Source: Carya illinoinensis (lineage: Eukaryota > Streptophyta > Magnoliopsida > Fagales > Juglandaceae). Taken from it: a stretch of 64,000 bases of DNA. Position 1 is the first letter of the stretch; each line of letters opens with the position of its first letter. Position numbers and translations under genes: made by a program. This document shows positions 1-13,800 of this stretch, piece after piece. The stretch is taken from NCBI RefSeq assembly GCF_018687715.1, contig NC_056760.1, forward strand, positions 7,849,501-7,913,500, written 5' to 3'. Below the pieces are notes generated by a model. That model saw nothing but the letters and a program-made list of their open reading frames with translations. It did not search any database and was not told the DNA's origin.

Positions 1-304
1 TTAATACGCCAGATATAATTATATATACCGATTCCTGGATATTAATTTATGCGAATGCTTAAATTAATTTTGGCTTGAGGATCAGTTTTAATTGAGTCAT
101 ATATATATATCAATCCTAAATGCCGCAGTGATACTGATGATGATCACCAGTACGTCCTATCTAGTTTAAACCGCACATGTATGCATGCCTGCCCTCAATT
201 TTCATATCCTCGTCCAATTAGAAATTAATGCCAACGTGAAAACGTTTACATGCTGCATGCATGTGATTCGCACATTCTAGTTAGCACGAATATGCATGCT
301 GGCA

Positions 305-1004
305 AGGAGTGTAAAAAAAAATTGATAAACCAATAAATCGGACTGGACCATACCAAATTGGTGGGATCGGTCCGGTCTCGAGTTTGGTTCGGTCCGGTAT
401 CGATTTTATTTTTCTTAAAACTGGTTAAAATCAATCTAGTTTCAATTTTTCTTTTTTTAAAATTGAACTGGACCGATTTATATATATATTTTAATTTTTT
501 TTATATTGTATATAATATTTATATATAATATATAACTATATATAAAATGGTTTTGTATTATATGATAAAGTACTAATTAATATAATATTAAATTTTAAAA
601 TTTTATATCATTTTATTTATTGTATTAATAGTTATACTAATATTATATCACTATATATTATAATATACTATAATATATCATTATATTCTATATTATAATA
701 TATCATCATAGTCTACAATACAATTATAATATATATTATAATATATTACAATATATTATCACTATAGTATTATATATTATAATATACTATATTATATATG
801 TTATATAATATATAACGTACTATACTAAATATACTATAATACATTAAAACCGGTAAAACCGGACCAAAAATTGGTAAAATCGGAATACCGGTTTAGAAGG
901 GTAACCGGTGCGTAATCGGTTTTAAAAAATATAAAACCGATACATACTAATTTAATTTTAAATTTTATCTAAAACTGAACCAAACCTGATCGGTTACACC
1001 CCTA
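305..1004. mobile_element. AT-rich non-autonomous inverted-repeat element
   Basis: About 700 bp. The outer parts are rich in ACCGGTT and GGTCCGGT words, and the core (about 480-840) is almost pure TATAATATAT. The right end reads GGTTACACCCCTA and the left end AAGGAGTGTAA, so the two termini are roughly inverted copies (AGGGGTGTAA-like). No coding capacity is visible. It looks like a MITE or other non-autonomous DNA transposon; the superfamily is not determined and no target duplication was established. Confidence 0.5.
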
Positions 1005-1101
1005 ATACTGGCCGACATACGCTCAGAGGTATTGCATGCGTATCATGATCAGGTTTGCCCAGGGCCAATCATATGCCTTAATTCACATATTTCGCACACG
1101 C

Positions 1102-1103
<2 letters not shown>

Positions 1104-1134
<31 letters not shown>
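1104..1134. repeat. (GA)n microsatellite
   Basis: Uninterrupted GA dinucleotide tract of about 30 bp in a gene-less stretch. The open frame across it (RERERER) is a product of the repeat and not a gene. Confidence 0.95.
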
Positions 1135-1137
<3 letters not shown>

Positions 1138-1672
1138 GCTGGTTCTAGCCAAACGTTTAATTGGTGTATATTGAACCAAGTCTCTTCAATAATAATATTG
1201 CATCTAGGTGATCATTTGGTTGCACGTCATCGTTAATGTCATTCCTCCAAGTCTATATTTTCCTTACTGGCCTCTTTCCTCTCAGGTTGGTTTTTTACTC
1301 TCTTTTCCATGCCTCTTCTTCCTTTCCCTTTTATAATAAGTTAACCCAAAAGGTTAGATACGAAATTTATAATAATCACGTCATTAATATATAATGCAGA
1401 TACAAATATCTAACGCAAGAAACGGCCACTAACTTTCCTTTGAGGAGACACATGATCATCATGTCGCATTCCCCTTTAAGGAGATACTAAAATTACAAGC
1501 TCATGATCACCTAGGACATGATTCAACTAATTATTCTCATTATTCTTAGATATAAACATAACCTACTCTTTTAAAACATAAGACTGGAATAGAAGCTCAA
1601 TTAATATATGAGTAGTACCATAGCGATAATATCATCCCTAGTAGAGTACTGGCATTAGGCTAGCTAAATGTC

Positions 1673-2095
1673 AGTGTCTAGTCAAATTTTGACTAACTTA
1701 AACAAAAGTTGTCTACATTGAAATGGTTAAAACTCCATGATTTCACTTTTGAGTTATAGTAATTTCATTTCTTTCTTCAAATTTGGTCAGCCACTATTCA
1801 TCTTTAAAACAATATTTTATTCTAAAAATATTCTACAAGTGTTTGTTGGATAATTTGGTTGAGAAAAAAATAGTTAGAAAAGAATAATTTTAAGTAAAAA
1901 TTAAATTATTAATTACTATATGGAGTATATTTGTAAAATTTTAAAAATTATTATTAAAATATATAATATTATGTTATTATTTTGACTTTGGGATAGATAA
2001 TTTAATGTGGATTAATATCTCTATTAATTTTAACTTTAGCCAAAACTTCAACTTTTAGTTAAATTTTAGACTTGAAAATGACTAGATGCTCTTAA
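1673..2095. mobile_element. Putative MITE with degenerate ~38-bp inverted ends
   Basis: The left end (GTCTAGTCAAATTTTGACTA, onward through AAAAGTTG) and the reverse complement of the right end (GCATCTAGTCATTTTCAAG, onward through AAAAGTTG) match imperfectly over about 38 bp. The interior is AT-rich and non-coding. The rest of 1-2278 outside this element, the 305-1004 element and the GA tract shows nothing I can assign. Confidence 0.45.
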
Positions 2096-2283
2096 ATGCA
2101 GCAACTCCTTGAACACCAAAAGCTAGTGATGCACAGTACTTGAGAATTGTTAAAACTTACAAATATGCTGCAATTCAAGCTCAACGAACCTGTTCGATAG
2201 TCATTCTACAAAAAGAACCTACAAAAATTGCATGGTAGGCTAAAGATTCAACTCAGGTTTTATGGAGCCACGAGGGAGGGAAC

Positions 2284-2660
2284 CAACAAATTATGGTTTT
2301 TCCCACGAATTCTTTCTCCATGACACAATCTGGTGGGAAAAACCTACTAATTGTCTCCAAAATCATCCGTGGCAAAAAAACAGGCTTTTTATCATGAAAT
2401 TAATTCGGTTGGAATAATTTAGTGGGAAAAAGTATTTTTATCACAAATTATGTATTTTTGCCACCAGTTTATATTAGTAGGAAAAAAAACTAAAATTAAT
2501 TCTTAGTCCTCATGGATTATATCCTTTAACGACGAAAATTTATGTATTTGCCATGAAATGCACTTACTTGCAAAATTGCATGACCATAGCACTTACGTAT
2601 CGGTCGGTAGTGTATTATTCTCCACGAGATTGGAGGTTTTTCCCACGACTGGAAGTGGCC
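2284..2660 (+). repeat. CACTA left terminal and subterminal motif array
   Basis: Repeated short words related to GTGGGAAAAA and its complement TTTTTCCCAC occur on both strands: TTTTTCCCACGA near 2297-2308, GGTGGGAAAAAC near 2331, GTGGGAAAAAG near 2421, TTGCCACCAG near 2459, and TTTTTCCCACGAC near 2638-2650. In En/Spm such subterminal repeats bind the TNPA protein and are needed in cis for transposition and for control of the promoter. That role is inferred here from position and sequence repetition. Confidence 0.7.
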
Positions 2661-2679
2661 GCATAAAGGTGATTAAAAA

Positions 2680-2969
2680 ACTTAACCCGGGCCTAATCCC
2701 CGCGAGACCCCTCCCCCTTTCTTTCTTTTCTTCCCCTCCCGGCCCTTTCCTTTCTTCCCCAACCATCCCCCAACCCCACCTCGCGAAAATCACCATGGCC
2801 CTCTCCCTATAGACGGCGGCGAATTCGCAGGGAGCATAGGACCTACCCCACCTCGCAACCTCACCGCCGCAGCCAGCATAAACCCGTCTTCATGCCCTAG
2901 CCTCTAGAAGCTCCTCCGCAGGCGGAAATCACTGGGTGCGTCCCCTCTCTCTCTCAATTGAGATACACG
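2680..2969 (+). promoter_or_regulatory. GC-rich CACTA leader with a consensus splice donor
   Basis: After AT-rich flanks, 2680-2960 turns abruptly GC- and C-rich (CCCCTCCCGG, GACGGCGGCG, CACCGCCGCAG), then CT-rich, ending ATACACG|GTAAGC with a strong donor at 2970. The transposase start codon sits directly behind an acceptor (GGCCAG at 7131-7136), so I infer a non-coding first exon here and a ~4.17 kb leader intron. Position and composition match the GC-rich downstream control region of maize Spm, where methylation sets element activity. Short ORFs on both strands here have no recognisable protein. Confidence 0.5.
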
Positions 2970-3421
2970 GTAAGCCTCTCTCTCTTCTCCCTCTGTCTTC
3001 TTTCCCTATTGGTATTAGATTGTGTACCATTTGTTAGACTATTATATGATTGTTATAGATCTGTGGGAAAATGATATGGTTGTTATCCAGATTTTGTGTA
3101 ATTCTTTGATGTATAGAATGCCCCAAATCTGGAGAGGGATTTTCTGCATATGCCCTATATTTAGACAGAGGAGTTCTGAATTGATTTGATACCTCTGATT
3201 TCTCACATTTTTCAATATATTTATGTTGAAAATGCTAGAACTCTGTTGCACACAACTCCTGTACAAGATTTGGCAATTTCAGCATATGATTATTGAAATT
3301 ATGTTCCTTAAAGTGCCATAAATTTAGTATGCTAATTAGTTCCTAAAGAATTTATAAACAGATTAGTGGAACAAGTCAGTATTATTAATCATCATTTTAG
3401 CCTTCAATGAATAAAACTTAG

Positions 3422-3516
3422 TTTTTATTTTTCATTTTTTGTAATGGAAAAAAAAACTGAGAAATGACGTTTTTAATTTTCATTTTTTGTAATGGAGAAA
3501 AAAACTGAGAGATGAT
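3422..3516. repeat. Two-unit tandem duplication, ~48 bp
   Basis: The block TTTTTCATTTTTTGTAATGG, then an A-run and ACTGAGA, occurs twice head-to-tail with a few substitutions, in the non-coding part of the CACTA element. Confidence 0.85.
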
Positions 3517-4646
3517 AGATCAGTGAAGGTCCAAATAACACTAGGTTCGAAGATGGTGTTTCGTGAGCAGCCCCAAACCTATATCTTTGCGTTGACTGTG
3601 TTAGTGCTCTTGTTTCCCAAGTATAAAGAATCTCATTGTTATAATTATGCTTAAAGTACCTAGGGTCCGAAGCATAAACTGAGTTAGGGTGTCACATACG
3701 CACACATGTACCAGTATCTAACCAGCTGGCTCATGATAAGCTAGCTGCTTTTTGGTTCTTCGCGCAACTGGGTCTGAATTGACATATATATCATTGTGAT
3801 TCTGACATGCATAATTACATGCCCAGCTACGCACTTTATTGCTTAGTCTACGTGCAAATGCAGCTGATGCACTATTTTGTCGGAAAGCGCCAAATATTGC
3901 TCTTCCTTTTCTCGGAAGAAACTTGGTCTCAAGTTTTAACATATGTAAGTCCAACAACCTTACATCAAAGATTCATCTCAATAGAGGAGTATAGGTGGAT
4001 ATATAAGCCTCCATTGGTAGAATATTTGCTTTAATGGAGTGTCAAAATGTACTCAAAAGGTGATTTTTTTGAGTACAGGATTTCCTTTTTCATAACATAA
4101 TATATATATATATATCTGAAATTACATATATATATCCTATTGTCATGGACTACCAACATGGTCATAAAGATTGGGAATCGTCATAATAAATTTTAGACCC
4201 TGGAGTTGTGTATGGTTGCATCAACCCTTAACAGAAAGTGTTCAAGGTGCTGTTAACTAGGTAATGGGTTAAGTCCTGACACTGGCAGAATTCTTTATCC
4301 ACGAGAATATCCACAACATATTAGATCCGGTTTGCTTTAAACTATTGTGTTAGATTAGTGCAGGGTTAATTAGCTTTGATGTAAAACAACACCTCTCTTC
4401 TTTTGATACTTGGTATGTTAAGTCAGCTAAGAATATATATTCTAATGGGGCTGCTCATACACTAGCTAGGAACTGTTAGTGTATTAGTAACCGATGTCAT
4501 GTTGCTATGGAAGATTACATCAAACCATGGCTTTTTCAACTTTCACTTCAAATCCCCATATCAAAAAAAGAAAACAAGAAAAAAGAAAAAAAAAAAAAAG
4601 GATTTGGCTAGTTCTGATTCTAAATCCAGTGCAGCTAGTATGCTAG

Positions 4647-4852
4647 ATCTATCTTATATCATTTTATCATTACAATTTTTTTAAATTTTTATATAAAATA
4701 TAATAAACAAGATCATTTTTTCAAATTTCAATTCAACTTTTTCAAATTTTAAAATAATAATAATATTAAAAATAATAATCTAATAATATTTTATTTAATT
4801 TTTATCTAAAAACATTTCATCCTATCTCATTATCCAAACAAGCTCATCATAA
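4647..4852. mobile_element. AT-rich MITE nested in the CACTA element (family D)
   Basis: Contains TATAAAATATAATAAACA, CAAATTTTAAAATAATAATA and ATTATCCAAACAAGC in an order also found at 21040-21250, 22460-22675 and 28592-28780, some in the opposite orientation. Multi-copy, AT-rich, about 200 bp and non-coding, as expected for a MITE. It lies in the inferred leader intron of the transposase gene. Confidence 0.6.
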
Positions 4853-7145
4853 TTAAACCCAACAGGGACAACTTTGATCCGAGAAAAAATATAATTAGTT
4901 TAGATATTGAACCCATAATATTTCTTGATGGGAGATACTGTGGTTAATGGGATCGACCGAGAATAGTACTACTGAAAAGTTGAGATGTCATGCACGAATT
5001 CATCATAAGATGCTGTACTAGTGAATTTAGTAAGTGAAAAGAAGAAGAAGATGAAGAAGAGTCAACCAAGCCACAGGCCCACAAGCTGCAAGGAGAGATT
5101 CTAAAATACGGGTACTGGGCAGTAGCACAATTTGATGATATTTGTGGATAATATTAAGCAAGGAGAGATCGATGTTTGGTCAGGTGGCATTAGTGCGCGC
5201 GCCACTACGGACCAATGGGCATGTAGTTCTTGAGTCATCCCAGGCCAGCTCCCAAAACACACAACAAAGACAGCAAGCAAAAACAAAGCAAAACACACAC
5301 ACAAACACACTAGCTAGGATGTTATGGTCCCAGCTAGCACATGCACCAGGCCACCACTATCTCCCCTCCCTATCTATCTACATATTATTGTATATGAACT
5401 GGCCATGATATTAAGTTAGTTATCCACAACATATAAAAAACAGATATGGATTAATATGCATATAATCTGTGCAGGAAAAAAAACTGTGCATTTTTCACTT
5501 ATCATTTGTGTCCTTAAATTCATGTTCTTAAATTAGTTGCTCATGTCATGTCCTAATATAGTGTAGTTGGTTATCTTGATCGAGGCATGCTCTTCTTATT
5601 GGTCGTTCTCAACCATTATACTCTTGAGATATGGCTATGTTTATTTACACTTTTGACGTTGTTAATAAATGGACTTCAGTTAGGTCACCGCATATTTTAT
5701 TCTTATATATATACTTGATGCTAAACCTTAATTCAGCAAGATATAAGCACTAAAGCAGACCCCTAGTTAGGTCTGACATCAATGTTTCCAGTAGGTAAAC
5801 AATTAGGAAACAAGCAGATTGACCTAACTAGGTAAATTCGCTTTTATGCTTTCCCTCGTGCTTAAATATTCCCAAACTTATATAGGCAACTGCAGCTTTG
5901 GTCAGTTATATATTTTATCTGTGAAGATGATACAGACTATAAGACGTTGACTATCATAATATGAGTCTTTGAAGTTCATATGTAGATCCATATATGTGTG
6001 CACATCTGACAACCCTGTGTTGACACTATCAAATAGCTGGAGAAGTTGGAGTTTGTTATAACCACATAATTATTAACAGAATGTGGTTAATAATTGTGTG
6101 TAATTGAGTTCTATATGGTATATACAACTCAATATTTTTGGTCTACACAAGATTTTACTCACTGTGAGTCATCATTCCAGATATAGTTGATTACAATAGT
6201 TGCTGGTACCCTTTTCTAATAAATTGTAGACTTTTTTATCTTATTGTACTTTATGTATAATATGTATGCATAGCTCTTTAACAATGTCAACTGGTACATT
6301 AACTGATGTATTGAATTGACAGCCCCGATAGTGGACACTAGACCTGCATATTACAACCTTGCCCAAATAGATGCTGAGAGCTTACCAACCAAAATGAATA
6401 AATGCTTTTCATCGTTTAATGGTCCTGATAGTTAATGCTTCAGCTTTGCTCCTTTGATATGCAAATGGTATTTATTGGACAAAGTTATATTTAAATATCC
6501 TATAAATTTCAGGCTAGCCCTATTTATGTAGATTAAACAGTTGCTAACCCACGAATTAGCTCTAATTATCAAGTTGAGTTACTATTTCTGTAAATGGAAT
6601 TAAAGTCTATTTAATTCCAGAGTTTGGGCAGCAGTACCAGTAAAATGATTTGAAGTAGTACTTTTCTCCTTACACTTCCTTGGTCAGATAGTTGGCAGGA
6701 CCACTTAACTTTCTTTTAAGTTAAGTGGTATTGATGACCCTATTACTTAATACGAAACCTCAGCAGCCCATAAAAATTGTAATACATGATTTGTCTGTTG
6801 TCCCCACCGTGTTGCTATACATGAAGTGATTTTCCTGTCTAATATAGGCAGAGTCTGTGTGTGACAGACAATTTACATCGATCAACTGATTGGATTGATT
6901 TCAAGCTGGTTTCAGTTGTCAGGTATAAGTAAGGAGATGATGTTGTTAACTTATACATTACACTATAACATGCTTTAGATAGTGAATGTACTGATTGTGA
7001 TCCAGATATAGTTGGTGAGAGTCAAACCTATATTGATGTGAGCTATATTTCAAATCTATATTTAGTTTCATAGCCCATTCAATTGTTAGTGCCATACTCC
7101 CATATCCTAATATGATGTTTGTTACTATTTGGCCAGCTTCATACG
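4853..7145. other. Non-coding CACTA interior
   Basis: No protein-coding signal was seen on either strand. The notable item is a perfect 11-bp inverted repeat CCACTTAACTT / AAGTTAAGTGG with a 6-base loop at 6701-6728. The region is best explained as leader intron of the transposase transcription unit. Confidence 0.5.
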
Positions 7146-10100
7146 ATGGATAAATCTTGGATGCATATTGAAGATAGATTGCATTCCAGTGAGTATGCTG
7201 AAGGGGTTAGACAATTTATCGCTATGGCCATTTCCCACACTGCTAATCCTGATCAGATTAGGTGTCCATGTAGAAGATGTCGGAATAGAGCTTTCCACTC
7301 CATTCGTACAATTGAAGATCATTTGTTCTTTAGAGGGATTGATCCAACTTATACACCATGGATATTCCATGGAGAAGATGACTCATTCCTTTCTGCCACT
7401 TTTTCTGACGAAGACGAAGATGATACGTTGGCTCATAGTGATTATATTGATGATCTCGATGAGCTTTTAGATGACATCCGTCATGGGTCGTCTATGGAAA
7501 ATCATATCATAAATGACGGATCGTCTTATGCACATGATCAACCTTCCGCCTCTAATGCTCCTGTCAACTCTAATTTCGAGGACTTGGTAGCTGATGCACG
7601 ACGTCCACTCTATCCTACATATACTAAGTTCTCAAAGCTATCATTCATCGTCAAGCTGCTTCACATCAAGAGCATCGGTGGGTGGACGGTGAAGTCCTTC
7701 GATATGGTCTTAAAGCTCTTGCATGAGGCATTTCCTGATGCCTCATTCCCTGACTCATATCATGATGCCCGTCGCTTGGAGCGGGGATTGGGCTTTAGTT
7801 ACGAAAAGATCCATGTGTGCCCAAATGATTGTGTGTTGTTTTGGAAGGAAAATGCATTGTACAATGAATGCCCCAAGTGTAAGGCATCTAGGTGGGAGCA
7901 AAGCACAATTCAGGAACGAAGGATACCACAAAAAGTGCTCCGACATTTTCCCCTTAAGCCGCGCTTGCAGAGGTTATATATGTCAAAGAAGATAGCCCAA
8001 GACATGAGATGGCATGTAGATGGACGTGTTGACGATCCGACGTACATGCGACACCCATCAGATTCGAAGGCTTGGAAGGACTTTGATAACAAACATATGG
8101 GATTTTCCAAAGATCCTCGCAATGTTAGACTTGGTTTGGCCAGTGATGGGTTTAACCCATTCAACAACATGAGTAGACCGTACAGCATTTGGCCAGTACT
8201 GCTTGTGCCGTACAACTTGCCCCCCTGGGCCTGCATGAAAGAACCATACACCATGCTGTCGTTGTTAATACCTGGCCCTAAGTCACCAGGTAATGACATT
8301 GATGTCTTCTTGCGTCCGTTACTCGATGAATTGAAGGAGTTATGGGAAGAGGGTATTCGTACCTATGATGCATACCGTGGGGAACACTTTATGTTGCATG
8401 CAGCGCTACTGTGGACAATCAATGACTTCCCCGCATATGCCAATCTTTCTGGGTGGAGTACAAAGGGCAAGATGGCATGCCCCCATTGCACATCTGACAC
8501 AAATTCACAATGGTTGGTATATAGCCGCAAGCATTGCTATATGGGTCATCGACGATGGTTGGCCCCAGATCACAGTTGGAGACAGAAAAAGAATGCTTTT
8601 AATGGACATAAAGAGCACCAACTCCAACCATCAAGGGTCGAGGGAGAGGAATTGCTACAACAATTAAGTCAATTGTCACATGTTCAGTTTGGTAAATCTT
8701 CTTCGAAAAGGAAACGATCTCCCAATCATCTTAATTGGACGAAAAAATCAATATTTTTTGAGCTTCCTTACTGGTTATCCTTAGGTTTGAGACATAATCT
8801 GGATGTCATGCACATTGAGAAAAACATATGCGATAACGTCCTGGGAACATTGTTGAATATTGAAGGAAAAACTAAGGACTCTGCCACTGCACGTAAAGAT
8901 TTGGCAAATCTTGGAATAAGGAAAGAATTGCATTTACAACATGATGGCGAGTCTACAACCATGGGTCTTGGTTGCTATATGTTAAATTTGAAGGAGCGAA
9001 GGGCTTTTTGTGCATGGTTGTCAAAAGTTAAATTCCCTGATGGGTTTGCATCCAATATTGCCCGGTGTGTCAATGCTACCAAAGGAAAGATCAGTGGAAT
9101 GAAGAGCCATGATTGTCACGTATTTATGCAAGCACTATTGCCGGTCGTGATTGGTGGGTTCTTACGGGCCGATGTGCGTCAAGCCTTACTAGAGTTAAGT
9201 TGGTTCTTCAAAGAATTATGTTCTCGAAGTTTGAACTTACCAGTGTTGCATCGTCTTCATGCTAATATTCCCATCATTCTCTGCAAACTAGAAATGATAT
9301 TCCCTCCAGCTTTTTTTGATATCATGGTACACCTTTCTATTCACCTGCCAGAGGAGGCTCTACTTGCAGGACCCGTGCAATACAGATGGATGTATCCTTT
9401 TGAGAGGTATCTAGGAAAGTTCAAGCGGTACGTCCGCAACAGAGCCCGGCCTGAAGGATCAATTGCTGAGGCATATGTGCATCTCGAGTGCCTTACCTTT
9501 TGCTCTATGTACCTCCATGATATAGAAACTAAGTATAATCGAGAGGAACGCAATAGTGATGTAGTTATTGGTTCCGCTGAGGAGGGGAATAGGGCAAGTT
9601 TATCAATTTTCTCACAAAAAGTTCGACCATTGGGGACAGGGCACTCCCACAAATTATCTGACATACTAATGGTCAAGGCCCGATGGTATGTTCTTAATAA
9701 TTGCACGGAGGTTGAGCAATACATTGAGTAAGTCCATCATCGTACTGGTCGATACTTTAGGTTATGAACAGTAATGGTTGTCAAACCTGCTAACAAAATA
9801 CTTGTATTGACAGGGAGCACTATAACAAGATGCAAGAAGAGAATCCTGATAACATCGATCATAGGCACCAGAGTCAGTTTCCATCATGGTTCAGGGCACG
9901 GGTAAGATACGAAACCTTCCGGTCACATATAGTATAATATATGTGTAATTTTTACCTTATGTAGTATTAGTAACCACTTTTTCTAATATTGCATGGTAGA
10001 TTCGAGAGCTGCGTGCAGTTAGGCCAACAGAGGTAACCGATGACATATATGCATTAGCATGTGGTCCAGATCCTTGGGTCGCATCTTATAACGGATGCAT

Positions 10101-10824
10101 AATGAATGGTGTACGATTCCATACAAAAGAGCGTGAAAGGCATCGCCGCACTCAAAACAGTGGGGTTGTGGTTCATGGCGAGCATCGGGGATCCCCAGTT
10201 GACTTCTACGGTGCGTTGCATGATATTATAGAAATACGCTACATGGGTTGGCATAAGGTTTATATATTTCAATGCACTTGGTATGACGTTGGGGACCCGA
10301 GAAAGGGGATATGGGTTAGGGACCACCTAACCTTGGTCAATACTGCTAGGCAATGGTATAAAGATGAGCCTTTTGCCCTTGCGTGCCAAGCAAGTCAAGT
10401 ATTTTATTTGGCCGATCCAATTTTGGGTGGAAGTTGGCAGGTCGTCCATAAGGTAACAAGTAGAAATGTTTACAACCTTCGCGCAGTGGATGTTGTTGGG
10501 GATGCGTATGATGATGGTGAGTCAAATTGGGGTGACTCAGAAGATGAAGATCGCAATAATCTGGACAACGTTCCCCCTATTCTGAATGTGGATGAATCCA
10601 TGCCCGATCCATTGAACCGACTCGATCAACAGCATTTGCAAGTTGATGCAACAATGGTACAACGTCAAGACCCGTCCCAAGCAGTTGACGATGATGTCTT
10701 TAATGAGGCTGACCCACTTGACGATGAAATGGGGATGGAGGACATAAGTTCCACTGACAACTCGGAGAACGAGTTTGACCATCCTCTGACTAGGGAGGAT
10801 GATGATGATTGCAGTAAGATTTGA
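7146..10824 (+). CDS. CACTA TNP2-type transposase, three exons, open
   Basis: Exons 7146-9727, 9814-9901 and 10000-10824 join in frame to 1164 aa. The donors are GTAAGT (9728) and GTAAGA (9902), and the acceptors GACAG (9813) and GTAG (9999). The start MDKSWMH is typical of this family; reading could extend upstream only from a TTG. The N-terminal Transpos_assoc zinc-binding region (residues ~5-75) has CPCRRCRN. The TNP2 core runs to about residue 590 with the hallmark DVMHIEKNICDN at ~553-564. A DUF4218-like part (~660-795) includes WMYPFERYLG. Exon 3 carries the DUF4216 motif RFHTKERERHRRTQNSG near residue 929, then an acidic tail. The protein is predicted to bind the element ends and cut DNA during cut-and-paste transposition in the nucleus. 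No stop or frameshift was seen, unusual for an old copy. Confidence 0.9.
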
Positions 10825-13800
10825 TTGTAGTGAGTTTATTCATTGATGTTGCCAAGTACCAAATTTCTCGTAAGTCTAATATTGCATGTTGAGTATGTTT
10901 ACCGAGAGTAACAACCTAATATAGCATGTAATTGCATGTCAAGTAGTTGGTGGCAGTGAACCTATATGCAACATAAACAACACATGCTCACCTGTAGTAA
11001 ACAAACTACAGGTAGAGTAGTTAAGGTAATATACTAGCTGACTACATGTATGTGTGTTATGCGCAGACAATGCATGATGTTTATCGACGATGGGAGTATA
11101 GAAGATCAATGGGAATCAAGCATCCGATTGCATATGGTATGTTCTTGGATGTCATGTGCTCCCTACATTTTCCATTTAGATCGTCACTATGCATTTACAT
11201 AGTTAATTACTAATTGGGTTTCCAAACTTGTTGGGATACATGGTTTTTGGAAAACAGCCTAAAAATGTTGTTTGCTAACTATGTTCCAATGGCCTTAGTT
11301 CAATTACATTGAGTAATTGAACTATCCCTTGCTCATTGGTTTCCAATGGCCATTAACTCCCATAATTAACTTTAGGGAGTAAGTGAAAGGTTGCTGTTTG
11401 GAAATTACAACTATATCTTGAGGTTGAAGGTCCAAATGCATGGTCATTATAATTATGGGATGGGCATGGTGTGATAGTATTTTCAGCTTAGTATAATGAC
11501 CAAGGGTAGGTATGGATATTATAATGCAAAGTGTTAAAGTTTTGTACTTTGATGCCACACAATGAGTTCCATTGTGGATAGTTGTCGTACCTAGTAAACA
11601 CAAGTTTGGAAACTGTTTCCAAACTAAGTACCATTTGGTTAATAGGCAAATTAACCTATGTGCCTATAGAATGATACGAATTCCATGGGTATGAAGATTG
11701 GTTAACCATCTTATGGCAAATTATGGTTAATGAATATTATAGGTTAATTTGTTAACTTAGAAATATAAGTTAAGAGTTACTCATAGATGGGAGTTCCATA
11801 TTTTGTGCAGATTTCAGCATATGCACTTTCAAGGATATGTTGTGGTTGGCCCACCTACATCAAATGTCGATGGAAAGCGTTTGTTGCCGTGAAAGTGGCT
11901 ACGGGATAATCAGGATGTAACAATTTGCACGACAATGGCTAAAGTTGACTTAGAAAAGTCTATTTAATGAAGTTGATATAGAATTCAGAACATTTTGAAC
12001 AATTAAGTCAATTTGTGTAACTGAAAGATATAGGATTGCTATTGTAGTTCAGGTTTGTACTTCTACGTGGATTGAGTATGGTAAAATTGCATGCACAACC
12101 TACATTTGGTAATATAAGATGAAATCAAAGTACCCCAGTACTTTGATGGCATACAAGTAGAAATCAATAGTGACATATATGATATACCCATTGAAAGCAT
12201 AGCTCAAGAGCTGGGGATATTATTTAATACCAAAGTGCCCCAGTACAAATAATGATAACAGTGCATAGGTGTAATCAGTGAGTAATTTTTGATCACCTAG
12301 CTATATATATACATGTTAATTTAAAGTATATTTAGTGAGGAGGGAAATTAGGTGAATTCGTAAGAATTAAGTATATACCTATATTGTTATTTGTATAACA
12401 ATGTCAGCATATATATGCAAGGACGTCAAGAGTGTGTATTTCCATTTGTTACACTCCATAGTCAGAGAGGGTTTTTTGCATGGCATTAATAACCCCCATG
12501 ATTGCTACAAAAAATCAGACATGCAGTATCCTTAGGTTTAACTAGTAAAGAATTAAATATAACAAAGAATTGGGGTCTTTGAAAGCATAATAATTTATCA
12601 CCTAGCTACCTGGACAACTAGATTGGAAAATCTAGTATCACGTGTTTGACATTTCAATGAATTCAGCGCATATTCAGTGAGTCTATTAACCATCATACTT
12701 GCATGTATAATTAATTAAAGTCTATATATGCTACTGCACGTAAATTAATGTGCCACCAGATCCATGGTGGGATCCACACAGATTAATAAGTTAAAAAAAC
12801 AAATTGCAAAGATAGTACTGGTGGACATAGATAAATTAACACAGAGTACTGAGCGGGAGATCACAGACTAAAGGGCGGGATAGGAAATTTGTGATGGATT
12901 TTAGGTGGGAAATGGCACCAGTGATGGGGTCCACAGCAAGGCTGAACTGCAAGTAGGAATGATAAGGGATTGACAGCTGGGAAGTTGGTGGCAGTGAATC
13001 ACAAGCTGGAGAAATTTGAATTAGATTAAACCTCTCTTACGGGCCTTAGTTCTAAACATGCATCTTTCCAGTTGGAAAAAAGTTGAGAGCTTATCGAGCA
13101 CTTCCTGCATCTACGGGTTCACCTGAACTTACTGTCTAGCTGTTGGCCATTTCCTCTATATTGCTTCACAACAAGCTGCTTATCTATCATCTTTACATCT
13201 GCCAGGCAAGCCAGAACCTTAAACCAGGTACACAATAAAAAGAAAGTAATTATTTTTGTGGTTCTCCTTCCGAAGAGTTTTAGGGAGTTATCGAGCACTT
13301 GTTCTTTGTTTAGCTGTGCAAATCACTTTCTTCCCACTGGATTCTTGTAAAGCATGGTTTTTTCTTCTTCTTAGGCTTAGGCAGAATGTTGGAGGTAACA
13401 TTTATGTACATAAATAATGATTACATTAAGGTAAGCTAAGGGAAAAAATATGCAAGCACTATACATCACCAGCATTATTGAAGTCCTCGTTCAAGCATGT
13501 TATTTTTTTCACATACAAAAGATGAAATAGTACACAATGGGTGTTTTTTAAGATAATGTTGTAGTGGTTGGACAAACCAGGGGTTAGAAGTGATATTATC
13601 CTCCTTCTACGTACTATTCTGTAAGTTATGCACTCTCTATCTTTTGTGGGAAATGATATATACTCTGATTTATAGTCTATTTAATGACCAGCTTTGAGGG
13701 GTCTTTTTGTGGAATACATCCAGCCAAAATAAGCATGCAAATCTGCTCCCTAGTAATATTTAAGAATATATATTACTATGTTAACAAGTAGAGTCATGCC

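Noticed and set aside
2558..2812. ORFs on both strands in the GC-rich stretch
   Set aside because: Composition-driven, no recognisable protein; better explained as the CACTA leader.
7119..7145. Extended start of the transposase ORF
   Set aside because: It would need a TTG start; the family-typical MDKSWM start at 7146 follows an acceptor site.
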